Source of the DNA: Suillus spraguei
Taxonomy: Eukaryota; Basidiomycota; Agaricomycetes; Boletales; Suillaceae
NCBI GenBank assembly: GCA_016800925.1
Contig: JABCPU010000045.1
Location: 186,001 to 250,000, forward strand
DNA: 64,000 nucleotides
Direction of reading: 5' to 3'
Shown here: positions 46,219 to 57,208 of the stretch, piece after piece
Layout: each line of letters opens with the position of its first letter
How positions within the stretch are numbered: the stretch's first letter is position 1
Made by a program: the position numbers and the translations under genes
Notes under the pieces: generated by a model
The model's input: only the letters and a program-made list of their open reading frames with translations
What the model was told of the DNA's origin: nothing
The model's database searches: none

Positions 46219-46721
46219 ATGCCAAAATCTGTTCTCTCCTCGATCTCTGATACCATCACTCTTCTTCTGAATACCCCAATCGTGCCTCCGCTGTCCAAAC
46301 AAACAAAGGACGTTGTGCTCACCGAGTTGCCTCATTCGACTCCTCTACGACGTGCGGAAGCACTGGAGCTGGAGAGATCTCGTAGCGTAGATTTGGCCGC
46401 TGGAGACATGTGTCCGCAGGTAGGCAATTTAAGATGGCTCTGCGAATCATCTAACAGCCTGGGCAGAGGATGTCAGACGAAACTGGACGTACAAGTACCC
46501 AGAGTCGCGGAAGTAGTGATCAGTCTGTAAGAGACGACCTGCCTACTGGGATGGTGGAGCCAGTCGCACATCAATTGTCCAGGCCGTCATCGTATATACA
46601 GGCAAGTATGACTATACACTTAAATTCCTCAGTTTTGACCATGCATGATCAGCAAGAATTAGAGCCCGTCCTACATCTAGTACTGGATGGTGATCACGCA
46701 ACGAGTCGGGCAGAAACGTAG
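46219..46721 (+). CDS. Hypothetical protein, possible two-exon gene
   Basis: A frame starting MPKSVLSSISDTITLLLNTP and running to CPQ can be spliced (GT-AG, intron of about 50 nt near 46420-46468) to RMSDETGRTSTQSRGSSDQS, ending HATSRAET before TAG 46719-46721. No domain is recognised. Length, intron size and in-phase join are the only support. It converges with the ABHD12-like gene on the opposite strand, about 165 bases away. Confidence 0.3.
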
Positions 46722-46886
46722 TTCAGGTTTGCAGGCTGACATTGACGCTTTAAATTGGTTGCATGCTCCCCAAGGGTAATTATATAGCTGGAACTACTAG
46801 TAACGGTACAGCAAGTCTAGTTGAATCAATTTTAGCTATTCAATCAATCGTATAATACAAACACGCTATGATCCACCAAACTCCTA

Positions 46887-48307
46887 TCATTGTAAATCCA
46901 AATTTCCATGCGTAAAGAATGTAACGCGTATCACTTCTTGGACACCCTCAAGAACACCAACCCAGTTGTGAGAACCAATAGAAGTTTTGAGTAGGGTGAT
47001 TCGTTCTCCAAAATTATCGAACTGATCCATTGACCCGAAGTTGGGAATAACGGTACGAGTCAGTAAGGACTCTCGCGTTTCCCTTCGTGTGACCAGTTGA
47101 GCATGGTACTCGCTCCACTGCTGTGTTGACCATGACTCTTGGCTTTCTGGCGGAGAGTACACGGGAGGGAGATATGGTTCCAAGAGAGCATCGAATAGAG
47201 TGTCAGAGTGGGTGTGGGAAATATCCCAATCATTCTCTGCGTGCAGTATCAATACTGGTACCTTGAGTTTCTGGACATAAATTGGTTAGGTACAGATAAC
47301 CTAGAAACAGAACATTTACATACCGCTATCACCGACAACGTGTCAAACTTGTGCACGAGAAAGCTCTTATAAATATCTTTGAGACGCCTAAAGTCAGAGT
47401 ATGTTGGCATTTGGTGATGTTTGCCAGGCTTACCGGCCGCTCGAGGTATCATGTTGATGGGTAACATGACAGGAAACAAACCGAAAATATTATAGGTATC
47501 TATCAGGGTATAGAGCGAGGAGAAAGGAGACATAAGAACGGTCCCTCTGAATTTGACGCCATCTTCGGAGAGGCTGGCAGAGAGGTTGGACGCCACTGCA
47601 GTTCCCAAGCTGTGACCTACTATAAGGACATCGTGCGGTGAAGCACCTTGCGCGATCAGCCAATCCCATGCAGCTTTGGCATCAAGTGACAAGCCATCCT
47701 CTGTAGGTGTACCTGGACTATCCCCGAATCCACGATAATCTATTGCTAGGACATTTACGTCCAGGCGCGAGGTAAACCCAGAATATAGGTGAACGCGCAA
47801 GCTTACAGCCCGCGTAGCAGCATTGCCGTGGAAAAAGAGCACAGTTGGACGCTGTACCACAGCCTCTAAATGTGTAATTGTGCGGCAGATGGAGGCGGTG
47901 GAAAGGACAAGTTGTGATATATGGTATCTGAGATTATGAACCATGCGCCGACAGTGTGATTGTCTGCGGTCTGAATCTTGATGTTTGCCACTTTCCCAGC
48001 TAATGTATCCATAATCAATCTAGCGAGTTCAAAAGAACTGGACGCAATGGAGTAAAACGTACGTGCAAGACCATGCCTTTCTGGTGCATCAAAATGTGCG
48101 TTCCAAGGTAGCTTCAAGGCGTTCATGTACAAGATACTTAGTTACGCCTCGAGCTCCACATGCGCAGTCGCAAAGGATAAATGATTGGACTTACTGGGAC
48201 TGGAACCAGGGCACTGCTAAAAGAATGACTGCCCCAACGTAGAGAAACCCGAGAACCGCAAAAACTTTTCTAAGCCGTGGAAACAAGCCACCCTTGTCTG
48301 GCTGCAT
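46887..48307 (-). CDS. ABHD12-like membrane-anchored serine lipase
   Basis: Alpha/beta hydrolase of the ABHD12/Bem46 group; animal ABHD12 hydrolyses lysophosphatidylserine at the ER. The start at 48307 gives MQPDKGGLFPRLRKVF and a signal-anchor helix VLGFLYVGAVILLAVPWF. Then follow LYMNALKLPWNAHF, LFFHGNAATRA (oxyanion region), NVLAIDYRGFGDSPGTPTED, the nucleophile elbow VGHSLGTA, LILHAENDWDISHTHS (acid Asp) and a conserved-position His in SIGSHNWVG. The order and spacing match a complete catalytic triad. Intron acceptors include the 58-nt first intron at about 48136-48193. Identification of the group is firm; the substrate is not shown. Confidence 0.85.
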
Positions 48308-51062
48308 GATGGATATAATTGAAGAAGTACTGCTGGTCGCAAGCGGTCGAGGACTTATCTATTATTATTTTATTTTTTTTTTTTAATCAGTGTTTATTGT
48401 CCGTTGGGCTATGCCCTATGGTAGACAAAACCTACAGGTATGTACTTGTTCGTATGTATTAATTATCAAGAATATTTTTGTGATGCGCGATCATTGGTCC
48501 AGGTGTGAAACGAGGACTGGTAAGGCCAGCTAAAGGCGATAGGGGTTTATGGGCTCATTCTTCTTCTTTGTCGTCTGCAGGGGTGTAACATCTCCAAAGA
48601 TTTGTTCCAGTCGGTTTTATCTATTATCTAATACATTCAAATCCTGTTTGTGCGGAGCTCAAATATAAGTTGTGTAATAATCATAACTTCAAGTTGGTCT
48701 CGGAAGTATATTCGATGAAGAATCTATGTTGTTACTACTTCCACCATCTTCGCTCGATCATCTTCTGCGCAAACACTCCAACTCGCTGGGGACGATTTAC
48801 TCCTTGGTTCATGCACTCCTTAATGAAACCTTAGCCTTGGGGCGGTTAGACTGGTATTCGTGTCCGCACACGCTCATTGGCACGATCCAATATTAGTGCC
48901 CTCAAGATCTTAACTTTTCTCCACGATAATTTTAGTCAGTCTCTCCGCCATTGGAAAAAACTGCATGTTGCAGGGGGAGTTATGCAATATCCAAAATATC
49001 CTTCAGTGAGAAAGTATAGAGTATGAACTGAACAATGCAGGTCACGACTACAGACTCAGAAGTGGATATTCAAGATGCTCCTCACCCTGGAATTTGCACA
49101 CACTCGTATTCAATCGTGTAAACATTCAGGGACATCAACAAACCCTAGCGTAGGTTACGCACTCTTACAACCCAACTCGGACCCTGTCCGCTGCACGATG
49201 ATTATTTCGTAATGCGTCGTCGCAATCTAGGATGTGGACTGCGACCATTATTCTTCTGTGAAAGCTTCTCCGTTTACTCATGGTCCACATACTATCTAAG
49301 TATTCTGTCTGTGTCAGTTCTCGTGTTCTCTTCTATGATCATATCGTTGATCCCTTTTACAACTACCCCCCGTCAGATAGCTCTTTCAAGTGATCTGCGC
49401 CGGTCTCTACTAAGTTAGGCAAGTAAACGCCGCAAAACAAGTAGCATTGTACTCATGGGGTTGACTTTGGTGTTTCAGATATCGGTTCTACTGATTATCC
49501 ACTTCTTCGGATCAGCTGTAGGCATTCATACAACCCACTTCATCTTCACGACAGGGCCGCATCTCATACTAATTCGTCGACTCTCGAGGACTAGTTTATC
49601 CCAGTATTTCTGTTGAAGACACATGCTCGGCTGAAACATTATCAAATGCAGGGAAATACAAAGAAGTGATTTTTCAAATTCGTGCTTCAAGACAAAATAT
49701 CTGACTTACCTACGTGCAGTGGTAATATCGAGCATTGATTTGGAAATATAGAATGGTCGAAAGGGAATCACGGTACCTTTACGATGACCATCCAGACGAG
49801 TATGCCTGGAATGCCGTTATTCAATTGAAAGTTATGAACAACTCGAGTGCTACCGAACCCGAGGGGGTTGATAAATCCTTAGTAGAGGGAGCTATTTATG
49901 TCCGCCCCACATGGATGGCTCGTAGAACGAATCGCACTTGACAATCAGGTACGTAATCTTTATGTCGATTCTTAAGCTTAGAATGCAGAATGCAACGCAT
50001 TTCATTGCGCCGTACACATCACTATCTTTGAGAAGACATCTTGCCACTGTTCCGCTCGCCGCAAGGTTCATACATTTTTCTTTTCGTTGCATCAATTTTA
50101 TATTGACTGGAAGCATCTTTAAGAATGATCAGGGAAAACCTACAGAGCACAAGCATTGTTTCCTGTGAACCACACCCTGAGACTATCCACACTGCCGAAG
50201 AGAAGCCTTGTCTCAAACAATTTACAAATTCTTCTCAGAGTTCCTCCTTCGCGGTCTCCATCTAGCAATAAAGCAACGCTAGATGTATCCCCAGGAACCA
50301 AAAGGATCGCCAGACAGACAAAAAAGGTTTACCAAGAAGGACGGGACGCGCACCACACTAGTATCGATCTTCGCATGGGTATGTACTATGTTCACACATT
50401 CGGAGAAGACTCATCGAACGCGCTCTGTGTCCGACGGATCGTTCTCTCCGCTTGCGTCTTCTCAGTACAGTCGGCGTGGCGACGGAAAACACCGTCTCTT
50501 GGTACAGACGCGAAGAAGTTCAAGTTTTGCATTCCTATGAAGTCCGCCAATGACACATCACAAGTTAGAGGCAAAACTGCTGTTGGGCCAAGCTCTCCCA
50601 CACTTCTTGCAGTTGCAGCTGAAGGGATGCGTCCTCGAGGATCCAGAAAAAACGCCAACTTAGATTGGCGTGCGGTTCTATGCAGATGTCCGATCAGGGA
50701 TTAAGTAGGGCATCTGAAACCACATTTCCAGCATCTGAGATCCTTGTTTGATCCCGATAGCGAATTCCTGTAATGACCGCACATACGTGTTGGGGTTGGA
50801 GCGATACTAGGAGACTGGATAAGGTGAGTCGATTGCAGCCAAGACTTTCTTACACTATAATGTCCGCGTCCCATTTAGTTGGTCGCAGTGCCACGTAAGT
50901 AGTAGAATGTAATCTTCACCCCAAATTATCTTTTAGTTCCATTTAGTACTTCGACTTAGTACTTAATACTTATGTTTAAAGTATCATGTAATTCATAATT
51001 TCCCTAATTTCTTCGGCGTTTAACAGTTCTTGTTTCCACCTCTGACTTTGCACAGATACCAA
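48308..51062. other. Gene-poor region, 2.75 kb
   Basis: No supported gene. A T-rich tract lies at about 48365-48388. Frames at 49212-49418 (one hydrophobic segment), 49735-49941 (YLYDDHPDEYAWNAVIQLKV) and 50156-50704 (182 residues, Ser/Arg/Lys-rich) look partly coding, but I could not link them into phase-consistent exons or any family. They may be remnants of one decayed gene. Confidence 0.4.
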
Positions 51063-53197
51063 ATGCCCGTGAAGGTTCAGCCTACAGAAAAACAAGCAAA
51101 AGAGTCACCTGGATCGAGTACCCTTTTGCAAGATGCTGCTGCAACTCGTCGACCTCGTTCGTTCGTTCGTAAACTTGGAGCCGGCATCATATCAGACGTC
51201 CGCGCTCGCGCTCCTTGGTATTTTAGTGACTGGACAGATGCATGGAATTATCGAGTCCTTCCCGCAACTGCCCTCATTTTCTTTGCAAAGTACGTCAGTG
51301 AACTCGATGCACCATGGATGCGTTCTCACACACGACGTAATAGTGTTCTACCCGGCATAGCATTTTCGCTAGACCTAATAGAGACGACCCAGCAATACAC
51401 AGTTGCCGAGGTCCTTATATCCTCCTTCATGGCTGCGTTTGTGTTTTCCGTGTTCGGCGCGCAGCCACTTACAATCGCGGGTGTCACTGGTATGTAAATA
51501 TTAGCGTCTATCACGACGTGACAATGTCCCGTCGTAGATCCCGGGCTACTCGTAGTTGACTATTTAAATATTTAGGACCAATCACGGTTTTTAACAAGAC
51601 GATATATGACATCATCAACAACCAGCCCGATGCACCAGATTATCTGCATTTTGTGGGTTGGGTTTACTGTTGGGCTGCAATCATCCATTGGGTAACGGCC
51701 ATTTTGAATTGTGGGCAACCTTTCCTCTTCAACGACTTCCCACTTATATTTAATTTTGTTTCTGAAGGGTGTAATTTTCTGAAATACGTCACTCTCTTCT
51801 CTTGCGACACTTTTGGCTTTTATATCTCCTGGGTGTACCTCCAATACGGAGTGCAAGTGATCACTCGACAATTCAATGGGGATTTCGAAGGTGCTTTGGT
51901 GGGTATTATCCTTGCTCTCCTGATGCTCGTGACGTCATTCTTGTTTCAACGCCTTTCGGAGACCACGTTGTTCCACCGTCATATCCGCCGTTTCTTCTCG
52001 GATTATGGAATGCCCATTTCCCTTATTGCGACTTCAAGCATGGCATACTGGGGTCGTTTTAATACTTCTGATCCTACCACGTTACCAGTAGGCGGCGCCT
52101 TCCAGGCTGCTAATGGAAGGGTGTGGCTTGTCAAATTCTGGGAGCTGGATGGGAAATGGATCGGCATCGCGCTTCCCTTCGGCATAATCCTTTGGATCTT
52201 GTTCTTCTTTGATCACAATGTCTCGGTATGTCCCGCGACTTGCCTATCGACATTCAGGCTCATTACTTGATAGTCCTTGATAGCTCAGGGTTCGCAGTTT
52301 CCTTTACGCAAGCCACCCGGTTTTCACTACGACTTCTTCCTTCTCGGCATCACAACATTCATAGCGGGACTCATTGGGGTACCTGCACCCAACGGACTTA
52401 TACCTCAGGCACCTATCCATACCGCCTCGTTGCTCGTTATGGGAAAACCTCTCCAGAAAGATATAGATGAAGAAGTGCAGATCACCAAACCATCTTCGCA
52501 ATCTGGCAATGATTCCAACAATGCAGTTATAAGAATGGAAAAACGATTTGACTATTCCATCAGCCAGCAAGAAGCCCCTATTGCCGTTGTCGAGCAACGA
52601 GTTTCCAATCTTGCCCAAGGTTCACTATGCCTTGTGCTACTTACCGGCCCATTTCTGCATGTACTGGGTCTCGTCCCGAGAGGTGTGCTGGCTGGCCTAT
52701 TGTAAGGTTATCTATCCACTGTCATTTGATTCCGCTGATCATCAAGTAGCTGGTTCATGGGCGCGAATGCGCTGAAGGGTAACGGAGTCACCACCAAACT
52801 CCTGTACTTCATAAGTGACAAGACCCTTATCTCACCTGATGACCCACTGCACAAAGTCAGGAAATCCGACTATTAATGTTTGTGGCTATCCAACTTGTGG
52901 CCTTCGGCGCAACCTTCGTGGTTACTCAGTCCATTGGTAAATCATTTGTCATCTATAGGTTACAACTTTGCCTGATCTTGGAGCAGCTGCTATCGGCTTT
53001 CCGATCATAATTTTACTTCTTGTTCCTCTCCGAACCTACGTGATTCCGCGGCTCCCCTTCACCCAAGAGGAACTTTCTATCCTCGATGGCCCCACAGCCT
53101 CTCCATTTGTGAGTTCGTCATTCTTACGCCCGCTCGAAAGCTCATGTGCTCGACGCAGACGATGGAATCTGTTGGTGGATCTCTACACGCCACTTGA
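51063..53197 (+). CDS. BOR1: Bor1/SLC4-type anion (borate/bicarbonate) transporter
   Basis: Plasma-membrane anion exchanger of the SLC4 family; yeast Bor1 exports borate. Start ATG 51063 (MPVKVQPTEKQAKESPGSST). Conserved blocks follow: DIRARAPWY-like DVRARAPWYFSDWTDAWNYR, NVLPGIAFSLDLIE, VFSVFGAQPLTIAGVTGPIT, LFSCDTFGFYISWVYLQYG, FDHNVSSLIAQ, FPLRKPPGFHYDFFLLGI, GLIGVPAPNGLIPQAPIHTA, EQRVSNLAQGSLC, LGLVPRGVLAGLFWFMGANA and AAIGFPIIILLLVPLRTYVI. The last exon ends TMESVGGSLHAT at TGA 53195-53197. About 13-14 membrane segments are expected. The frame after DPLHKVRKS requires one more C at 52866-52867 to continue as RLLMFVAIQLVAFGATF; probably a homopolymer error. Confidence 0.92.
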
Positions 53198-53451
53198 CCA
53201 CTCTCTAACCGCTTATTGTTCTCGTGTTTGATGCTGAAATGTTGTATTGTTTTCTAACGAAGTCCTGTTTATTATGGCAACATTGCCTCATCCGTGTAGG
53301 CAGTACGGATACTATGCATGCATTGTATCGTCTAGATGTACGTATAAAATGCGTCCTCGTTTCGTACCAGTTAAGGCATTAGAGTAATGAAAGCGCCAAC
53401 CAACGGGGAGATGGGTGGATGGTACAACAGTACCTGCGGAAGCACATAGGA
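53198..53451. other. 3' flank of BOR1
   Basis: About 250 bases between the BOR1 stop and the left end of the TIR element. No feature seen. Confidence 0.4.
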
Positions 53452-53453
53452 TA

Positions 53454-55311
53454 TGGTGGGCCAAATGGACAATAAATCACGTGCACGCACAACTTTCACG
53501 CACGCACACACAAATCGCGCGCACACAAGCGGAAAAAATCGCATGTAGGACCCAGGTAGCACTATAGATTTTCATAGAGTCAAAGGCAAAATAAACTGTT
53601 GGGTAAAGACAGTCTAGGAGTAGCTGATTGTGTGTAAATGAGTTCCAAGTGAATGAGGTTACTATTGTAAAATGAGGAAAATGAATGAAAATCGATTGAT
53701 AGTTTATTTCCTGTCCCAAGGGTTGTGCTTTGGTTTGACGAGCATATTGAATCCTGAGCGGGATGATAAGAATCATGAAGTGCTGCGAGACACCTGCAGA
53801 CCCTGTGGAAGGCCGGAACCAAGGTCCTTGTGTGTGGCACCAGAAACTGAGGCAGAAACATGATTAGTCGTCAAGGAATCAGTGGCAGTAACAGCAGCTG
53901 GAGTGGATGTGGAGGGTAGCAATTCACTGGGGGCACCAAAGTCACTGATATGGTATGGTTCGTAGTCATCCTCATCCAGTGTTGTGTCCAAGTTTGAAGC
54001 CGGTTCTTCAGCAGACTGGATGCTGTTCTGTCCCAATGTCTTTGATTGCAGCTGCAATACACCATCAATATGAGTGTTTACTGCTGCCACACCGTAGTCT
54101 GCTCATTGTCATTCTTTGGGGATGATGTTAGCGCGGGAACATCGAAAGCAACTGCCGCTGGGGTATGTGTTAGCTTGCCACTAATGTTGCAATTGTTAAC
54201 AGACAGGACCTACATTCTATGCCCTCCCCATGGCCCAAATCTGACTCCTTGAAATCCATTTCCTCTCGCATGCATTCAATGAAATAGGTGTGAACATGCA
54301 AAACAATAAGCCGTGACAAAATTGTGACATGTCTCGCTGACGGTTTATTAATCTATTTTCGTTGCCCCACACTGGTGTCCATCGGATGAGGGCTGCTCGG
54401 ATGAAACTCCAATTGTACTGCATAACATTCCAGTGCTGATTTTGATTGTCTTCTCGATCATTTTTTTGGAAGGTATGTTATTTCAAGTGTTTCATAGTCA
54501 TAGCTAAGTAGCTTGTAAAATTCATCAAAATTTCAAGAATTCAAGTTGATGTGGACGAGCCTCTGAGTCTTACTCCCACTGCCAATGCCAGGGATAGCCG
54601 AGAATCTTTTTCCTTTCTCATCTCACTGCTTAAAATGGGTGCCGTATTCGAAATCTATATCGCAAAGTCTCATGCCATCCACCACCTCGACACTCATCCA
54701 GATCTTGATTTAATAACAAAGCTCGAACTCTGCCACCATTTCCGAATTATTTCTTGGCTTCCTCCGACATTCAAGGCACTCGTAACCCGACCCATTGAAA
54801 GCTTTGATCCATTAGGATTGGAACAAATTATCACTCATATCTTACATGCTCTAATTCAAGTCAAATACCAGATTACAACTCACAGGCTAACTCTGGCAGC
54901 CGTGACACCTCCTGCAATAGCAGGATTTTCTTGCCTCACACCAGCAACATCTGCCTTTGAATGCGAATCAGCTTGGAAGGAAGGGCCAGCTGAGATGTTG
55001 CATCATCCAGACATATTCTATGCAAGTTGTGATATCCTTGCTGAGCTTGTATCTGCTGATCTGTCACCCGTTTGCCAAGATTGCGGAGAGATGTCTGTTT
55101 TCAATGTCCAGGACAGCGGCAGTTTGCTTATGGAGGAAATTTTCGTTGACGAGATCCTTTTGGAATTAAAAACATGGTTGATAGATCAGTAGTTCAAGTT
55201 TCTTTTAAATTTAATGCAATGTCATATGATTTGAAGGTTGAATGTCTCTGCGGTGGCGTGCGTGAAAGTTGTGCGTGCACGTGATTTATTTATTGTCCAT
55301 TTGGCCCACCA
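53454..55311. mobile_element. TIR-bounded element (about 1.86 kb) enclosing a BTB-type gene fragment
   Basis: The left end (53454-53508) and the right end (55256-55311) are near-perfect inverted repeats of about 55 bp, differing mainly by a 4-base AAAT insertion in the right arm. Shared words include TGGTGGGCCAAATGGACAA and CACGTGCACGCACAACTTTC. Each end is bordered by TA. The interior has no recognisable transposase. On the + strand it holds an exon related to Agaricomycete BTB proteins (54546-55192), and on the - strand a 105-residue low-complexity acidic frame (53773-54090). The structure fits a non-autonomous DNA transposon that captured host sequence; which superfamily mobilises it is unknown. 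Confidence 0.65.
54546..55192 (+). pseudogene. C-terminal half of an Agaricomycete BTB-type protein
   Basis: One long exon with an acceptor-like TCAAG before 54546 and a stop at TAG 55190-55192. It reads LLKMGAVFEIYIAKSHAIHH, LDTHPDLDLITKLELCHHF, IISWLPPTFKALVTRPI, ILHALIQVKYQITTHRLTLA and a Cys pair (VCQDCGEM). This is the layout of the region that follows the BTB/POZ domain in a large Agaricomycete family. The BTB domain itself and any ATG are not found within the element. So this is either a captured fragment or the last exon of a gene with unrecognised 5' exons. The frame is fully open for 215 codons, which suggests recent capture or continuing selection. Confidence 0.5.
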
Positions 55312-57208
55312 TACACAGGAGAGTGCGCGCGCATAGTCGAGGAGTTTGTATACATGTGGGTTCGTGCCATGGCCAGACTGATTATACCGTACCGTGCTCA
55401 ACGCATGTAGATGCAAACGTTATCTAGATACGTCTCCGTCTGTCTACATGGCCAAAGGAGCGAGTGACCTTTCATTACCTTTCAGATTTGAGATCTTCAT
55501 GTTTGTGCAGTCACCATAAGCGAACTGACCAAAGTGTCCAAGGGTGTTCCTATTCCCTTTCAACAAATTCATGTTGGCGTGCTAGCAACTCGTTCTCGAT
55601 ACGTGCTAAACATATCCGGTCAATACCATGCTATCCGATGCGTTCCGAATCACTGATGGGTTTTGGGAGTCTTAGGGCAAAACCCACGATCCTTCTTCAT
55701 GCAACGTGTCTCGAAGTCGTCAGAACACCGCAGCTACACTTAACTGGACAAAAAAAGTACTTCTTGTCCGCACGATTCCCAGGTAGGAGAAACGATAAGA
55801 ACCTATCAAATTCGACTTGAATTCCAATATCTCTCATACACTGAAGTACGAGAACTTGAGGTAAGAAGTGGGATAATTGTTTAGCGAAATCGAAGGCAAC
55901 GTCCAGGACTCCGGGATGCTCGTAATGGACAGGGAATAATAAATCTTGAAGCATTTGGCTCGGCTATCCATCGGGTTGTAGGTTAAATACCTTACCACCA
56001 TGATTGCCAAGCCGCAGCGTCGAGACGAACACAAACGACCTGCAAATAAATGTGGTGCGCGAGTATTGGTAGATCAAGAATGACCGGCTTCCGTCTACTA
56101 GTATAAGGTCTGACCACAGGAGACTAGTCAGTGTATTATCTTGCATGGAATTTAATTCCTACCTTGCATCACACGTTTGAGTATCAAAATGGTTACATGC
56201 AACCACAAAGGGTCAAAAAAGGTGCCCGAGGACCGAAGGGCCGGGGCCGAGGGTCAGGCGGTTTCCTCTGTCGCCAAGGACAAGCTTCAAACATGACCCT
56301 CGGGAGGGATCTTGATGACTTTAAAAGATCAGTGTATCGGGCGCCGCCCAATCATGGGGACCTCAAAGTTGTTTCCTTGGTGAGGATGGAGAGATGATAT
56401 GTCTTATTGGTCTTGCTGCTGGTTTCGTCGTCGGGACGCTGTCTAATCGCGGTGAGAACTACGGCTGCTTGTTTGGAGTCTTAATCTATGTAGGAGGTTG
56501 AACACGACGGTGAGTTGGTGACCACTATTCGGAGACTCCCGGGTGAGGTTTTTACTCTGGCTATCTCGTATGTCCTAGCCAGAGCGACTGATACTATTCG
56601 AATATAGGCACAGTTCTAGGCACCACCCCAACGAAGCGGCACAATGGCCCGGGCATCATGACACAAATGCTCACATGGTCACCCCCTCTCGCGATAACAT
56701 CTTCGTCGGAGTTTTCTCATTATCTGCGTTCCCCTATCAATACGAGCCGCGTGAGTAACCAGATAACTAAAGGAGTTAGAGGGGCTGACTCTTATAGGTT
56801 GTTGCTTCAGCTCGCACACACCAGCACCACCGTGACACACTAACAATTGGGAATTAGAAACTGGCGCTCGTGCAGCTGCAATCACGCACTCTACATCACC
56901 AGTTTTTAACTACTGCAAGCTGGGGATCTGTCCATGGTGGCACCCGCTGTATTGCGTCTGGTTCCGTCGAGACTACACGATTGTGAGATTTTGACACATG
57001 GACCTGCGTCCTAGATGGACCTAGGCGCAAATAGTAATATCATACCCAAACGTTAACATGACACAAATTCGAAGTTATCATCGTTATCACGATGGTTTAA
57101 ATGGCAGACTGGCAACACTATCCTGTTCCCCGGTGAGCACTCTTCCCAGATATCCACTGGCAGTTGTCCTTCCTAGTCCTCCGAGTGTGGCGCAACCATT
57201 GGTATATC
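55312..57208. other. Gene-poor region
   Basis: About 1.9 kb. A stretch at about 55510-55660 (+ strand) translates in pieces as KVSKGVPIPFQQIHVGVLAT and RSRYVLNISGQYHAIR, which looks like decayed coding sequence but is broken by stops. An 88-residue Gly/Arg-rich frame at 56131-56397 is not supported. The end of the region holds the promoter of the phosphatase-like gene. Confidence 0.4.

Noticed and set aside
50156..50704. 182-residue open frame as a gene
   Set aside because: Ser/Arg/Lys-rich without a domain, overlapped by other open frames, and no phase-consistent neighbouring exons.
53773..54090. Reverse-strand acidic frame inside the TIR element as a transposase
   Set aside because: Low-complexity Ser/Thr/Asp-rich sequence with no DDE or other catalytic motif; kept only as part of the element description.
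55464..55954. Coding-like pieces on both strands
   Set aside because: Attractive segments such as VPIPFQQIHVGVLATRS are separated by stops and cannot be joined through plausible introns on either strand. At best an unrecognised pseudogene.
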